Part shown: positions 20,855-32,543 of the stretch, piece after piece
Layout: every line of letters begins with the position of its first letter
Numbering within the stretch: the first letter of the stretch is position 1
Assembly: GCA_015143295.1 (NCBI GenBank)
Contig: JABCRI010000934.1
Location: 38,141-102,140 of the forward strand
DNA from: Tetracentron sinense
Lineage: Eukaryota; Streptophyta; Magnoliopsida; Trochodendrales; Trochodendraceae
Direction of reading: 5' to 3'
Length of the DNA: 64,000 nt
Notes under the pieces: model-generated
What the model was told of the DNA's origin: nothing
Databases searched by the model: none
What the model saw: the letters and a program-made list of their open reading frames with translations, nothing else
Position numbers and translations under genes: made by a program

Positions 20855-22423
20855 TCATGGTTAGGAGCATTTTTTGTTTATTTTGATAAGATAATTAAAT
20901 GGATGATTTAATTCATGAGATGAATTAATTTAGATCTATTTAATATTGCTCGTAGTTTTTATTATTTTATTTGTTCATGAGATGAATAAATAAATATTTA
21001 TTATATTTTTGAATGAGATTTGATAATTAAATGAAATTTAAAAACTAGTATTATATGTGATATAATTAAATTCGAAATAAAGAGTTTATTTTGAAATTAC
21101 TTTTAAATGATTTGATCATTTAATATATATTTATTAATTGTTTAAAATAATTAATAAATAATTTTTCCCATAAATAGATTTTATTTGAAAAATTATAAAA
21201 CCCTAATTAATGATGAGATCATATTTAGGATTTTCAATTCTCTTATTTTTTATTTTAATCCTGGATAATAGTAGAACCAATCTATATGAAAGGATCTTGC
21301 ATTCGGGAAAGAAATAAAATTTTGTAGAGATTTTAAGAAACTTCTATCTTATATTTTAAAAATAATTTTATGAAAATTGTTTTATGAAAAATATAATTAT
21401 TTTATTTTTTCCAGGGTTAGATCTATATAAGATATAGATTTTATCGAGCGATTTGATAATTGTTATCAAATTTTAAATCCTTTTAAAATAAGAAAAAGTA
21501 CTCCATCACCATGTAGCATCTATTTTATATGAGATTATAGTTATGGGTCATATTTTATAATAAATTGTTTATCATTCATGCATTCATATTAGAGGATAAT
21601 ATGTAATAGGTTTTGGTAATCTGTTTAATGCATTGATGGCGATGCTGTTAAGGAGGATGCTGCGATGTGATCTCGATAGGATGATAAAGAAAGGGATCGC
21701 GAAGGAGTTTGGAAGCTGTCTTTATTCTTATCTCATTCTCTTGCATCCATGCATTTTAATTTATTGACCTATAGCGATTAATCTCGTATAATATTGTTTT
21801 AATTATCATGAGATGATAGTTGTTTATTTTATCATGAGATGATATCTCTTTATATGTTTAAATTATTCTGTTGAAATAATTGCCCATGAATATATAATGT
21901 GTATATAAGACTGAGGACGAGTCTCTAAGTATTATGATCTTCTGCCATACACTATGTGATCCTATAGTGGGGAGTGTGAGTAAGCTGACAAGCCAAAGCC
22001 GGACCCAATCCCTCTCACCTATGAGTGAATATGGTGAAAACTGAATAAGCAAATAGTGGGAGCAATAATACCAAAGCGTGAGCTTTCGCTAGGTGTTTAT
22101 TAGGTTCATGGTAGGTGGGCACATGAATAAGAGATATTATACAATAACGCCAAAGCGTGAGTATAACATCCCTTATAGATCAGACAGTAGATCGAATACT
22201 CCAGAATTCGCAAGATGAGATCTGTGAAATTGGAGAAAATAGTTTCTATCTGCCTATTCAAGGCGATGTGATGATGTGCCCAAAGGTAGAATTACATAAG
22301 CCAGTGTCTAGGTTTTCGATGCCAATTGATTCTTCCCAAATTGGCTATACCATTAGAAACAGACCCATAATCTAATAGGTATTAATGAATACAATAGATC
22401 TCTAATACTATCTATTTTGTCAT
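20855..22423 (+). other. long untranslated leader of the copia element
   Basis: About 1.57 kb between PBS and gag with no conserved protein. A 72-codon ORF at 22157 matches nothing I recognise. The words CCAAAGCGTGAG occur twice (about 22071 and 22152). Very AT-rich between 20900 and 21560. Confidence 0.6.
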
Positions 22424-23152
22424 TTGAACCCATTGACTGAAATTCTTCATGATGAAAAGTTAGTTGGAACTAACTATGTAGACCAGAAAAGAAAGATTAG
22501 AATTATATTTTCTGTGGATAACCTTGACCTATGTCTTAAGACACCTAAGCCCGAAATTCCTCCAGATGCTTCACCGGCCCAAAAGGCTGAGTTAGAGCAA
22601 TGGGAGAGGTCCAATCAGATGACCATGTGTTATATACTGGCTTAGATGTCTAACATTTTGCAAAGTCAGCATGAACACATGGATAAGGCTTCTGACATTT
22701 TGCAAAACCTTCATGAGATGTTTGGTGAGCAAAATAGGTCAGCTCGACAAGTAAAGTTGAAATCCCTTGTTAACACCAAGATGGCTAAGGGAACTCCAGT
22801 CAGGGAGCACATCATAAAGATGATGGGCTTATTGAATGAACTGAAAATTCTTGGTGGGAGATGGATGCCATCACTCAAGTTGACACTGTTCTGCAGTCAC
22901 TCCATTCGTCCTTCAATTCGTTCGTGTTAAATTATAACATGAACAAGAGTGAAATGTCACTTAGTAAGCTTATGAACTCACTTGTGGCTGCAGAAGATTT
23001 GATCAAAAAGTCAACTAAAGGTGAAACTTTAATTGTCGATAAACTTGATATTTCCAAGAAATCTAAAAAGTTTAGAAAAGGGAATAAAGGCAAAGGAAAG
23101 TTTAAAGACAGGGTAAGGCAAGAGTTGCCAAAGGTTCTTCAGGAAAAGCTGG
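22424..23152 (+). pseudogene. copia gag, N-terminal part
   Basis: The start at 22424 gives MNPLTEILHDEKLVGTNY, the usual opening of this copia gag, followed by the UBN2-type helical domain (LHEMFGEQNRSARQ; VREHIIKMMGLLNEL). One in-frame TAG lies at 22643-22645 and the frame is lost near 22850, continuing from 22861 with DTVLQSLHSSFNSFVLNY. The basic linker KKFRKGNKGKGKFK precedes the knuckle. The gene is cut at 23152 by solo LTR B; the zinc knuckle lies beyond it at 25600. Confidence 0.9.
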
Positions 23153-25587
23153 TGTAACGACCCCAAAATCCCACAAGGCTAAAATAGGATTTTGGAATCG
23201 TCACATTACTAAACCTGCTTAAAGACCATGCATTCAAGGCTTACTACACGAGTATCCAAAAATGAGAGTAATAAAATTCCGATATATAAGCTATAACCAA
23301 CCTGCACAAGTATACGGTCAACATATACAACTCACTATAAACCAAAAGGTATGAAATACACAACTCTAAAAAAAGTCACTGAGCAACATCATCAGTCTAA
23401 TACAAAACTCTCTCAACCAACGAAACATAAACTAAGAGGTGTAGCCACCCAAGACTCCGGCTCCTTCCTCGATGGGCTCACCTTCTCCTCCTTCCTCAAT
23501 GTAAGTTTCTTCAACCCAAGGCTCCGCCGTGTACTCCTGCTCTAAACCTGCCAAGACAAAAGTCTGGCTGAGTACAAAAGTACTCGGTGTATATAAAATC
23601 CAACCAACAATAATAATACACCTGCATTTAGTTAGAAACATATCCAATAGCATGATAACATAATCAGAGTACGGAAGAACGTGTGCGCATATACATCATA
23701 TCATCACCTTGACTCGTGTACTTGTGAGAATCTTAGACATAGAAGACAATACACTTATGAACTGCTTATGCTTATGAGACCACGTGCTTGTGAGATGCTT
23801 ATGCTTATGCACTTATTCAGATCATACAATGATGTGACATGCCGTTCTTGGTGGATACGGACCATGTCTAAGAATCAAATGGTTGACATGCCGTTCTTGG
23901 CGGATACGGACCAAGCCTAAGAATCAAATGTAATTGACATGTCGTTCTTGGCGGATACGGACCATGCCATGCTTATGCTTATTCAGAATGTCATACGTAT
24001 GCCATGCTCATGCTTGTGGTCCACATGTGTGACTTGTGAGACTCTTATCTTAACATACACGTGCATATGTGCTTAAGTGTCGAAATTAACATTCGAGTTG
24101 GTAATTGCTTAGATTCCGATCTCCCACCATGGAAACTCCACTATACTGTCCCATACCAAATAGTTAGAGAATTCCCGGTTTGAGAGATGTTCCTCTAAGT
24201 TCTTACCTTCCCGACTATCAATTTCCATGCAAGTAATTAGACATACTTAACAAACAATTCACATATACATATCTTATCATAATTCATATCACAATTCATA
24301 ATCAATTTACCACCATTTCATAAGAGTATAATAGCATTTATCCTTTCAAGCATTTTCACAAACACCTTGAGTACGCATAATGTGAATCCATTTCCCTTCT
24401 ATATTTTCAAGCATTCATCAAATCATAATTCATCCATACAATCAATTCACTATTCACATCCACATATTAATCCCATCCTCCATACATTTCCCATCCTCCA
24501 TATATTCTATCCACATCCAATCCACATTTCCATCAATAATTAGCTTACTTCATAGAAAATTTGGGAAAAATGCATTTAATCTCTATTCTATCATTCCTAT
24601 CATATTAATATTCACAAAACATTAAAATAGAGTTGATTAGGATAGTATATTGACCTTAGGAATCCTTCCCTTGGATTCAGAACGCTCCCAGAGTGATTTG
24701 GGGAAGCTTTCCAAGCTTGCGGTATCCAAGCTATCTCCTTCTTCCCCAAGAAAGCCCTCTCTCAAAACCTTAGGGTTTCTCTCCCTTTTTGCCAAATTAG
24801 GTTAGAAATAGGTAGAGTATTCTAATACCCCGAAATAGTATCCCTATTTATAGCCCCAAGGTCTGAGAACCAAAAGACCAAAAAGCCCTTACTAAAATTC
24901 TGCAAAAACACGAAGGACCGAGCGATCGGTGGTTATGACCGATCGATCGGTTCTCAACCGATCGATCGGTGCTCTTGACCGGGCGATAGGTCAAAAAAGC
25001 ACTCACTGGAAATTTTCCCCATATAAAATTTTGGACCAGTCGATAGATACCGATCGATCGCTACTTCTGACCGAGCGATCGGTGCTCTGTAGATTTCTGA
25101 CCCATCGTACCGTTTTGACCATAACTTTTGACTCGTTCGTCGGATTTCGACGATTCAACTTGCATTGGATTCATCTTTCAAAAACGAACATTTCTGGTAT
25201 TTTAGAATTTCTAAATTCCTCTTTATTTATGGACCAAATTGTCCCCAAAGTTGACTGATCTGCAATTCCATCAGACAAAACCTCAGAAAACCCATTTTTG
25301 ACTTGGCTTAGACTAAAAATGAGGAAAAACATTAAACATGAACCTCGAAGAGGGTTCTAATACCTTTTTAATGGTTCAAGAATCACTCAATTCCAATAAA
25401 CGGTGCCAAAACTAGAGCTTCCTAAAGTTTAAAGTGTGATATGACATTTCTGAACTAGAAGTTTGATTAAATCTTAATCACACTACACCCATTAGAGATA
25501 CAATACAATAAATATTAAAACATCACAAAGACTATAATACCCCTAATGCAATGCAATAAAAACATGAAAAAGATTCGGGTCTCTATA
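23153..25587 (-). mobile_element. solo LTR B, gypsy (chromovirus-like), inside copia gag
   Basis: Starts TGTAACGACCCC and ends GGGTCTCTATA, where the final CA has mutated. Flanks GCTGG (23148-23152) and TCTGG (25588-25592) are a TSD with one mismatch; using one copy restores a continuous gag frame. It aligns with solo LTR C in reverse. A minus-strand TATA box (CTATAAATAG, 24853-24844) and CGATCG palindromes at 24916-25085 are clear. Three about 50-bp tandem units with GACATGCCGTTCTTGG lie at 23836-23960. It is about 240 bp longer than A because of an extra segment near 25270-25540 that includes one unit of the 182-bp repeat. Confidence 0.85.
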
Positions 25588-26295
25588 TCTGGCAAGGAAA
25601 ATAAGGGCAATGGAAAGTGTTTCCACTGTGGTAAAATAGGCCATTGGAAGAGGAATTGCAGGACTTACCTCGCAACTCTTAAGAAGGGTGGCGCTAATAC
25701 TCAAGGTATGAGATGCTTTGAAGTATTAATCACTGTTGAGTCTAGCTTTCTAGACGGTCCTCCTAACTCTTGGTGCGTGGATTCTGGATCCACTGTACAC
25801 GTATGCAATTCTTTGCAGGGGTTCAAGGAAACCGGAAAGCCGACCAAACAAGAGCAGAAGCTTAAAGTTGGCTTCGGTGCAAATGTTGCAGTGAAGTCAA
25901 TTGGCTTGTTTACTCTTTATTTACCTAATGGAAAGACATTAATTTTAGAAGACTGCTTTTATGTGCCTTCTGCACATCGTAATTTGATTTCAGTATCTAG
26001 ACTCTTACATTGTGGATTCTCTATCGTTTTTAATTCAATTGTTGAAATTAAGAAAGATGGAATGGTCTTAATAACTGGTAATCTCATTAATGGTCTTTAT
26101 CTAATATTTCCGTTGGTAAATAATGAATGTCTGCAAAGTGACAATATCTCATCATCTAGAATGTCTGGAATGAAGAGACATTGCACTGAGTCTACTTATC
26201 TTTGGTATAAGAGAGTTGGTCACATTAATCTTGATAGGATCAAGAGGTTAGTAAAAGATGGTCCCCTTGCAAGTCTTGTCTCGAAGGGAAGATGA
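25588..26295 (+). pseudogene. copia gag zinc knuckle, protease and GAG-pre-integrase
   Basis: An open frame with zinc knuckle CFHCGKIGHWKRNC, then protease with CVDSGSTVHVC (catalytic Asp in DSG), then a GAG-pre-integrase segment with [14 protein letters not shown]. The frame ends at 26295, where the Cys pair of the integrase HHCC zinc site should be; a one-base shift moves the rest into the frame that starts at 26292. An ATG at 25546 lies inside the solo LTR and is not the natural start. Confidence 0.9.
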
Positions 26296-28223
26296 CCAAG
26301 AAGCCTTACCCTAAAAAGGTAGGAAGAGCCGAAGGGAAGATGAGACTAATACATAGTGATGTATGTGGTCCATTTAACATTGTTGCACGAGGTCAATACC
26401 GGTATTTTGTCACATTTACCGATGACTATTCCAGATATGGATATATCTATTTGATGCAACACAAATCTAACACCTTTGAAAAGTTCAAAGAATTCAGATT
26501 AGAAGTTGAGAATCAAACTGACAAATCCATAAAGACACTTCGATCAGATCGAGGTGGTGAATACTTCACCAATGAGTTTATGGATTACTTAAGGGATAAT
26601 GGGATTATCTCGCAATGGATAACTCCTGCCTCTCCTCAACAAAATGGAGTTTCTGAAAGAAGAAACCGAACCTTATTAGATATGGTTCGCTCTATGATGA
26701 GCCATGCCGATGTTCCTTCATATCTTTGGGGATATGCTATACAAACTGCTATTTATATTCTGAACCAGGTTCCATCTAAGTCTATTCCGGTTACACCCTA
26801 TGAATTGTGGACTGGGCGAAAACCTAGTTTACAACATCTAAGGGTATGGGGTTGTCCTATGCATGTTCGCAAACTCGAACCCACTAAGTTGGAATCTAGG
26901 ACAGAGAAATAGAATTTTGTAGGATATCCAAAAGAAACTAAGGGTTTCTATTTCTACACCAGGGCAGACCAAACAATAGTTGTTAGGCTTCATGCCACTT
27001 TCTTGGAGGAAGAAATAGATCTCCTTAAGAATGCTGAATTTCATGAGGTGAAAGACGACATAGACAGTATCCAACCTGAACCTAATCCTTCCACTTTAAT
27101 TTCTCCTAATTCTATTCCACTGAGAAGGTCAGAAAGAGTTTCTAGACCACCGGATAGACTTCAGTATTATAATAATGAAGTTTATCTAGTTATCCCTGAC
27201 GATGAGGATACATATCCTAATACTTATCAGGAAGCTACATTAGATGTAAATGCATCTCAATGGAATAAAGCCATGAATGCTGAAATAGATTCCATGTATG
27301 AAAACGGTGTCTGGACTTTAGTAGATCCACCAGATGGTATAAGGCCAATTGGATGCAAATGGATTTACAAAAGAAAGAAGGGTGCCGATGGTAACGTGGA
27401 GACCTATAAAGCCAGACTTGTTGCAAAAGGTTATACTCAAATTCAAGGAGATGATTATGAGGATACCTTTTCACATGTTGCTATGCTCAAATCCATCAGG
27501 ATATTGCTAGCTATAGCTATACACCATGACTATGTGATATGGCAAATGGATGTCAAAACTGCTTTCCTTAACGGAATGTTAGATGAAGACATCTATATGA
27601 AGCAACCAGAGGGCTTCATTGCTCCTAACCAGGAGATCATGGTATGCAAGCTCAACAAGTCGATATATGGTTTGAAACAAGCTTCAAGAAGTTGGAACCA
27701 AAAATTTGATCTTTCCATCAAAGAATTTGGATTCCAAAAGAATTTGGAAGAATCTTGTATTTACAAGAAGGAAAGTGGGAGAGCGGTAGTATACCTAATT
27801 CTTTTTGTAGATGACATCCTACTCATTGGGAATGATGTAGGGATGTTTTCATCAGTCAAGATATAGCTTTCTCAGCATTTCTCAATGAAAGATTTGGGAG
27901 AGGCATCCTATATTATCGGAATAAAAATTCTAAGAGATAGGAAATACCGAATGTTGGGATTAAGCCAAACTTCCTACATAGACAAGATTTTGTCTAGGTA
28001 CAGTATAAGTGATTATAAGACAACACTCATTCCTTTTAGACATGGTACCACTTTGTCTAAAAAGATGGTCCCTACATCAGCTGATGAGATCAAGCAGATG
28101 AAGAGGTGCCCTTACGCTTTGGCAGTTGGGAGCCCCATGTATGCCATGTTATGTACTGGACCAGATATCTGTCATGCAGTGGGAGTTGTTAGTCGGTTCC
28201 AAAACAATCTAAGTATGAGATAA
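26292..28223 (+). pseudogene. copia integrase and reverse transcriptase
   Basis: One continuous frame apart from two stops (26910-26912 and 27864-27866). Integrase residues: the first Asp in IHSDVCGPF, the second in LRSDRGGEY and the Glu in [11 protein letters not shown], so the DDE triad is intact, followed by the GYP-type C-terminus. RT: IRPIGCKWIYKRKKG, KARLVAKGYTQ, QMDVKTAFLNG, SIYGLKQASRSW and the catalytic LFVDDILLIGND (FVDD in place of the commoner YVDD). The connection domain follows (MKDLGEASYIIGIKI). In a live element this would make and insert the cDNA. Confidence 0.93.
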
Positions 28224-28462
28224 TTGGACTGCAGTGAAGCATATCATGAAGTATCTAAAAAGGACTAGGGATTATATGCTTACTTTTCATATAGAGGAAA
28301 TATCTTCTCACTAATGAGATTATTGAGAGATAGAGGCAAGATATAGTGGTTACAAAGATTAGGTCTCAACCTAATGTTGCTGACCCGATGACTAAGGCTT
28401 TATCAGATAAAGTATTTGTAACACACTTAGATAGTATGAGATTGAAATCTATGGCACAGTGA
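28224..28462 (+). pseudogene. copia RNase H, internally deleted
   Basis: After the stop at 28223 the sequence still encodes the start (KHIMKYLKRTRDYM) and the very end (QPNVADPMTKALSD, ending near 28462) of the copia RNase H region. The intervening catalytic body, normally well over 100 codons, is missing between about 28300 and 28330. Confidence 0.8.
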
Positions 28463-28468
28463 CTTTTA

Positions 28469-28483
28469 GGGCAAGTGGGAGAT
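28469..28483 (+). other. polypurine tract
   Basis: GGGCAAGTGGGAGAT immediately precedes the 3' LTR start at 28484, the position required for plus-strand priming. Confidence 0.85.
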
Positions 28484-30692
28484 TGTTTGACATGATGCCC
28501 AGAAAAGTCATTTAGATTGTTAGATTCTTATTAATTACTTCTTCTTAATCTATTGTGTATTCATTATGGGTAATTGACCATGATCATGAGATGATCTATA
28601 CGATATGAGATATCGATAAAGGTCCTTAGGATATATTGTAGGAAAGTTATGTGATTAGAATATCACAGGTAGATATAACTTTCCGGTTCCTTATACCTTA
28701 TATAGTCACAGCTGTGGGTGAAGCTGGGCACTTCACTTATATAGCTACCAGAATGCTAAGATGTTCTCAATAGTTGAGATGTAATTCTATCTCGAACTAT
28801 TGTAGTGGAGACTACACATCAGCATATGGGTGCTTAAATGTACACTGACTGATTGCATTCAATGAGAGACCTCTTGCATAAACATACTATCAGATAGTTG
28901 GTCTCTTATTCACATTGAACGGTTTCGATGATCCTTAGATCTGATGAGTTCATCTATGACTGAGCAGTGATCTGACTATTTTGATTCCACCAATGTATTT
29001 TCTAACTTATGAAATACAATACAATGACAGTTGGATAGTCAGAAAGTTGTTCGAGTCATGATGAATTTCAAACAAGAAATCCATGCTCATTAATTTGATA
29101 GATTATCCAAGTTCTAGGTAAGACAAGTGATTAAGTTCAAATCCTGCGCAGGTGATTTTGAAAAAAAAATAAGTTTTGAAATATACTTTTATTAAAAGGT
29201 ATTATGCTTATAAAAGGATTTTCTTAAAATGTTTTTCATGAGAAATTGTTTCTCATGGCTTAATCATAAGTCTTAAAAACCCGGATGATTTGCAATGGGC
29301 TATGGGTTAGATAATATGTCAATCTCGAAGGCCCATTGGGGATAATGTATTTGGAAGGATAAATCGAATTTAAAAGTTCATGTGACGGGATCCGTATTGG
29401 TTAAATGTTCATACACTGGGATTCGATTGCAACATGAATATCTCACGTCAGTTGCAATTCCGATGTAATCCCGTTTAGGGTCAATGGGATAACATTGGGT
29501 AAGCCAGGGTAAGAATGTCCCAGAGCAATCTATGGAGGTGCTCACATAAGAAATACAAGCTCAATAATTGATTAAAAGTTAATCAATTATTTAAGTGATT
29601 AAAAGTTAATCATTTAATTAAATAGATTAAAAGTTAATCTATGATTTAAATTAATTGTTAATTTAAATCTAGGGATTATTTTATTAATTATTTAATTAAC
29701 ATAATTAAAGGGGAAATGAGTTTGACCCATATCCATAAACCCATTAAAATGGACCTTTAATATGGGCCAAAGCCCATGGGTTTAAACCCTAGTGTGGGGC
29801 GCCCACTTGAGGAATCCTAATTGGATTAGGATTATGTTAATTAAATAATTGTTGAAATATAATTCCTATAATTATGGAATTAAAATCCAATTGTTGGATT
29901 GCAATTAGGATTAAGATGGAATTGTAATTGGATTACAAAAAGGTGTTTTAACTCCTCAAAACTCATGCCCCATAGAAGCTCACGCCCCCTCTTGGCATTG
30001 GTCTCATAGTTTGACTAGGTTTCCTTCTCTTGTGTAGGATGTTGACTTATCCCTTTAATTAAGGAACCCTCTTATTAGAAGGACTCCTTAATGAGTAGGT
30101 ATTCTATAATTAGAGTAGTTATAGATAAACTAGGATATTGTTTAATTAATAATAAGAGTTATTATTGATAAACAATTCCTAAAAGATAAGATCAAGTTGG
30201 AGTAGGATTAGGATAGGATCCTAGTCTATAAATACCCCAACACCCTAGACCATTAAGCACTTTTCTCCAGATTTTTTTCTCTCATCTCCTCTCTCTCTCC
30301 AAACCGTGAGACCCTAGGGAGACCCCTAGGGATTTTCGTGAGCTATATAGGTGGTGCAAATTGAGTTTTGCTTTTCTAGGGTTTTGAACCTTAGTAGTTT
30401 TGGTGATAGAAGGTCTACACCAATACTCCATCTTCTTCCTCTTGCTTCTATAATTTCAAATGAGATTGCAAAGCTTCGTGGGGATTGCAAAGAACAAGGA
30501 TCGAGCTTCTAGTATTTTTTTGAAGAAATCTCTACAAAGAGTTCTGACGGTTCGAGTGGATTAAGCTTCACCGGTGAAAAGCATTCACCGAGGTGACATG
30601 AGTAAAACTCTTAGATAATTTTGATGCTTTCTATGGTGTTAAGATCTAGGGGATCCAGTTTCTGCATAAATTTTTATCCGGATCCCCTTACA
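28484..30692 (+). repeat. copia 3' LTR
   Basis: Starts TGTTTGACATGATGCCC and ends GATCCCCTTACA. It is uninterrupted, and served as the reference for recognising solo LTR A and the poly-T scar in the 5' LTR. TATA box at 30224-30233. It holds a CT-rich block at 30266-30323 (CTCTCATCTCCTCTCTCTCT) that is missing from the 5' LTR, where short GATTTT repeats meet. Confidence 0.95.
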
Positions 30693-30697
30693 GTTTA

Positions 30698-32492
30698 AAC
30701 GTTGTTGAAGGCATAATAAGTTTCGGGTATTAATTATTGACACCTTTCTCGGCCTAAGTAATATTTTACAAATATTTCAGATAAACTTTTGATCTTGATA
30801 AAAGGTCAAAGGATTAGAAAGATTCAGATACCTTAAAGTATGCCACGTTCGAGAATAAGATTCGGACTCCGAGCATACTGGTTAACTCACTACGCCTTCA
30901 TAGTTTGAAGTAGCTAATTATTCAACAGATGATATAGTCAAAGGAGCAGGTTTTTACTAACTGACAAGCTTTCAGAAATCAAATGGAAAGCTCAAAGGCG
31001 GTCCACTTACTCCGTTAGGACCAAATTTGTCATTGGTAAGATTTAAGTAGAATCAGATTACTGAATGTATTCTAACGCCATTATGATATCTTATTTTTCA
31101 AGATAGGTCTTGAATCAATGCTGTTGTGAGCTGATGTTGATCAGAAGCTCGAAGGAGTAATACTCCAATTGGATGAAAGGCGGTTACTGGTTCAGTCTCG
31201 TCTTCATAGGGATTCGGTGGAATCATATCACCATGCACCTTATTGCCTTGTCAGGGGGTAAAGGCATAGATTGTCTTCCTCGTGGGAATTGGCGTGTGTG
31301 TTCCCCCCATCTCCTATTCCAGCAAAGTATGGATTACTTCCTGGGCTGACAGTCAGGAGGGAATTTTGGGATGTATCTTGCCCCATTTCCCTGTGGGCTA
31401 TTGGAGGGAATCGAGACCTCCATAGTCCCATTCTCTCGTACTAGATGATTGAGACCTGACGGTGGATATCGCATCCACCCTGAGACTAGTGCCCTCGTCC
31501 AGCACTTATGATTTCTCTAGGCAAGGTATCCCAAAGGCTTATGACCTACCTTTTGTGTACGATGATTTATATATATATTATGCATCTGGGGGAGGATTAT
31601 GAGATGTGGTCTGGAGGGCTAGGAGAGAATTTGTTAAAATAGATAAACTCCTTTCTAAAAGTAGTTTACTCTTTTAACCTTTGAAGTATGCATCCAAAGG
31701 ATTGTTTGGGTCATAACAGTTTAAAGGATTAAGTCATAATTGGAAGTCGGTTATGATGGTTTGATGAGCTGTCAGCTCTTTTTCTAAAAACACGTGATAT
31801 TTAATAGATAAGTTTCCTTTAACGGATGACAGTTACTTTTAACAGAATCCATTATTTTGTTAACAGAAAGGCTCCATTTGACAGATTTTGTCCATTTTGT
31901 TAACAGAAAGGCTCCATTTAACGGATTCTATTTACATTCTAACAGATTGGCTCCTTTTAACAGAATACAGTTGTCACACGTTCAAAATCAGTTAGACGTT
32001 ACATCAAAGATTATTTTAATATATTATTAAATTAAAAAAAATGATTTTCTTCTATAAATAGGAGGCATCTTCTCCATAAAGATTATTATGATTCCTTGGG
32101 GGGGAAAAACCAGATTTTCGGAGATTGAAGAATTGGAATTAGGATTTTTGGAGGGAAAAGAAATAGGATTGTAGAGTGTTCTTAGGAAAAGTCTGCCAGT
32201 TCATCGAGTGTTCTTCACTGTTCCTTCTTCTCTCCCCCTAGATCATTTCCATTTTATTTTCTCTATTCTCTATTCTCACTTTTTAGGAAACCTACAGAAG
32301 TGCAATCATGGCAAAAACTACTTCAGGCTTGCAGATCACCCAGAAATAGTTTAGAGGCGAAGCTTGAAAGTTGAAATAGTTGTCTGAAAGCTCGAAGATG
32401 ATGATCCTATTAAAGAACTTGAAGACGATCCAATCATTCAAAAATTGCACAGTCGTCCTGCTCAGCAAGCTTTCGAATCATCGAATCCAACA
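30698..32492 (+). repeat. Tat 5' LTR, second part
   Basis: Resumes after the GTTTA duplication and aligns with 44060-45861. U3 contains about eight reiterations of a TTTAACAGA-type word (31797-31985) upstream of the TATA box TCTATAAATA (32051-32060). It ends GAATCCAACA, followed directly by the PBS. An ORF-like stretch near 31240-31431, also present in the 3' LTR, is LTR sequence and not a gene. Confidence 0.92.
32051..32060 (+). promoter_or_regulatory. TATA box of the Tat 5' LTR
   Basis: TCTATAAATA followed by GGAGGCATCT, identical at 45421-45430 in the 3' LTR. The repeated AACAGA words just upstream may act as an enhancer; that is inference from position. Confidence 0.75.
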
Positions 32493-32515
32493 ATTGGCGA
32501 CTCCAATAGTGACTC
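32493..32515 (+). other. Tat primer binding site
   Basis: ATTGGCGACTCCAATAGTGA begins right after the LTR end. It has the TGG start and the TGGCGACTCC word characteristic of Tat elements. The primer tRNA was not assigned. Confidence 0.65.
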
Positions 32516-32543
32516 CTTACAAGTGCCTCCTTCCTGAAAGACG

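Larger units (their letters stand above)
16444..30692 (+). mobile_element. Ty1/copia element nested in the Tat 5' LTR
   Basis: The 5' LTR is 16444-20840, about 2.2 kb after removing a nested solo LTR. The PBS is at 20843, the interior 20841-28483, the polypurine tract at 28469-28483 and the 3' LTR 28484-30692 (2209 bp). The TSD GTTTA is exact at both ends. Interior order is gag, protease, integrase, RT, RNase H, as in copia. A second solo LTR splits gag. LTRs differ by a few percent plus indels. The copy is inactive through stop codons, a frameshift and loss of most of RNase H. Confidence 0.95.

Noticed and set aside
31240-31431. Small conserved gene (the same ORF recurs at 44599-44790)
   Set aside because: Both copies lie at the same place in the two LTRs of the Tat element, so repetition reflects the LTR and not a gene.
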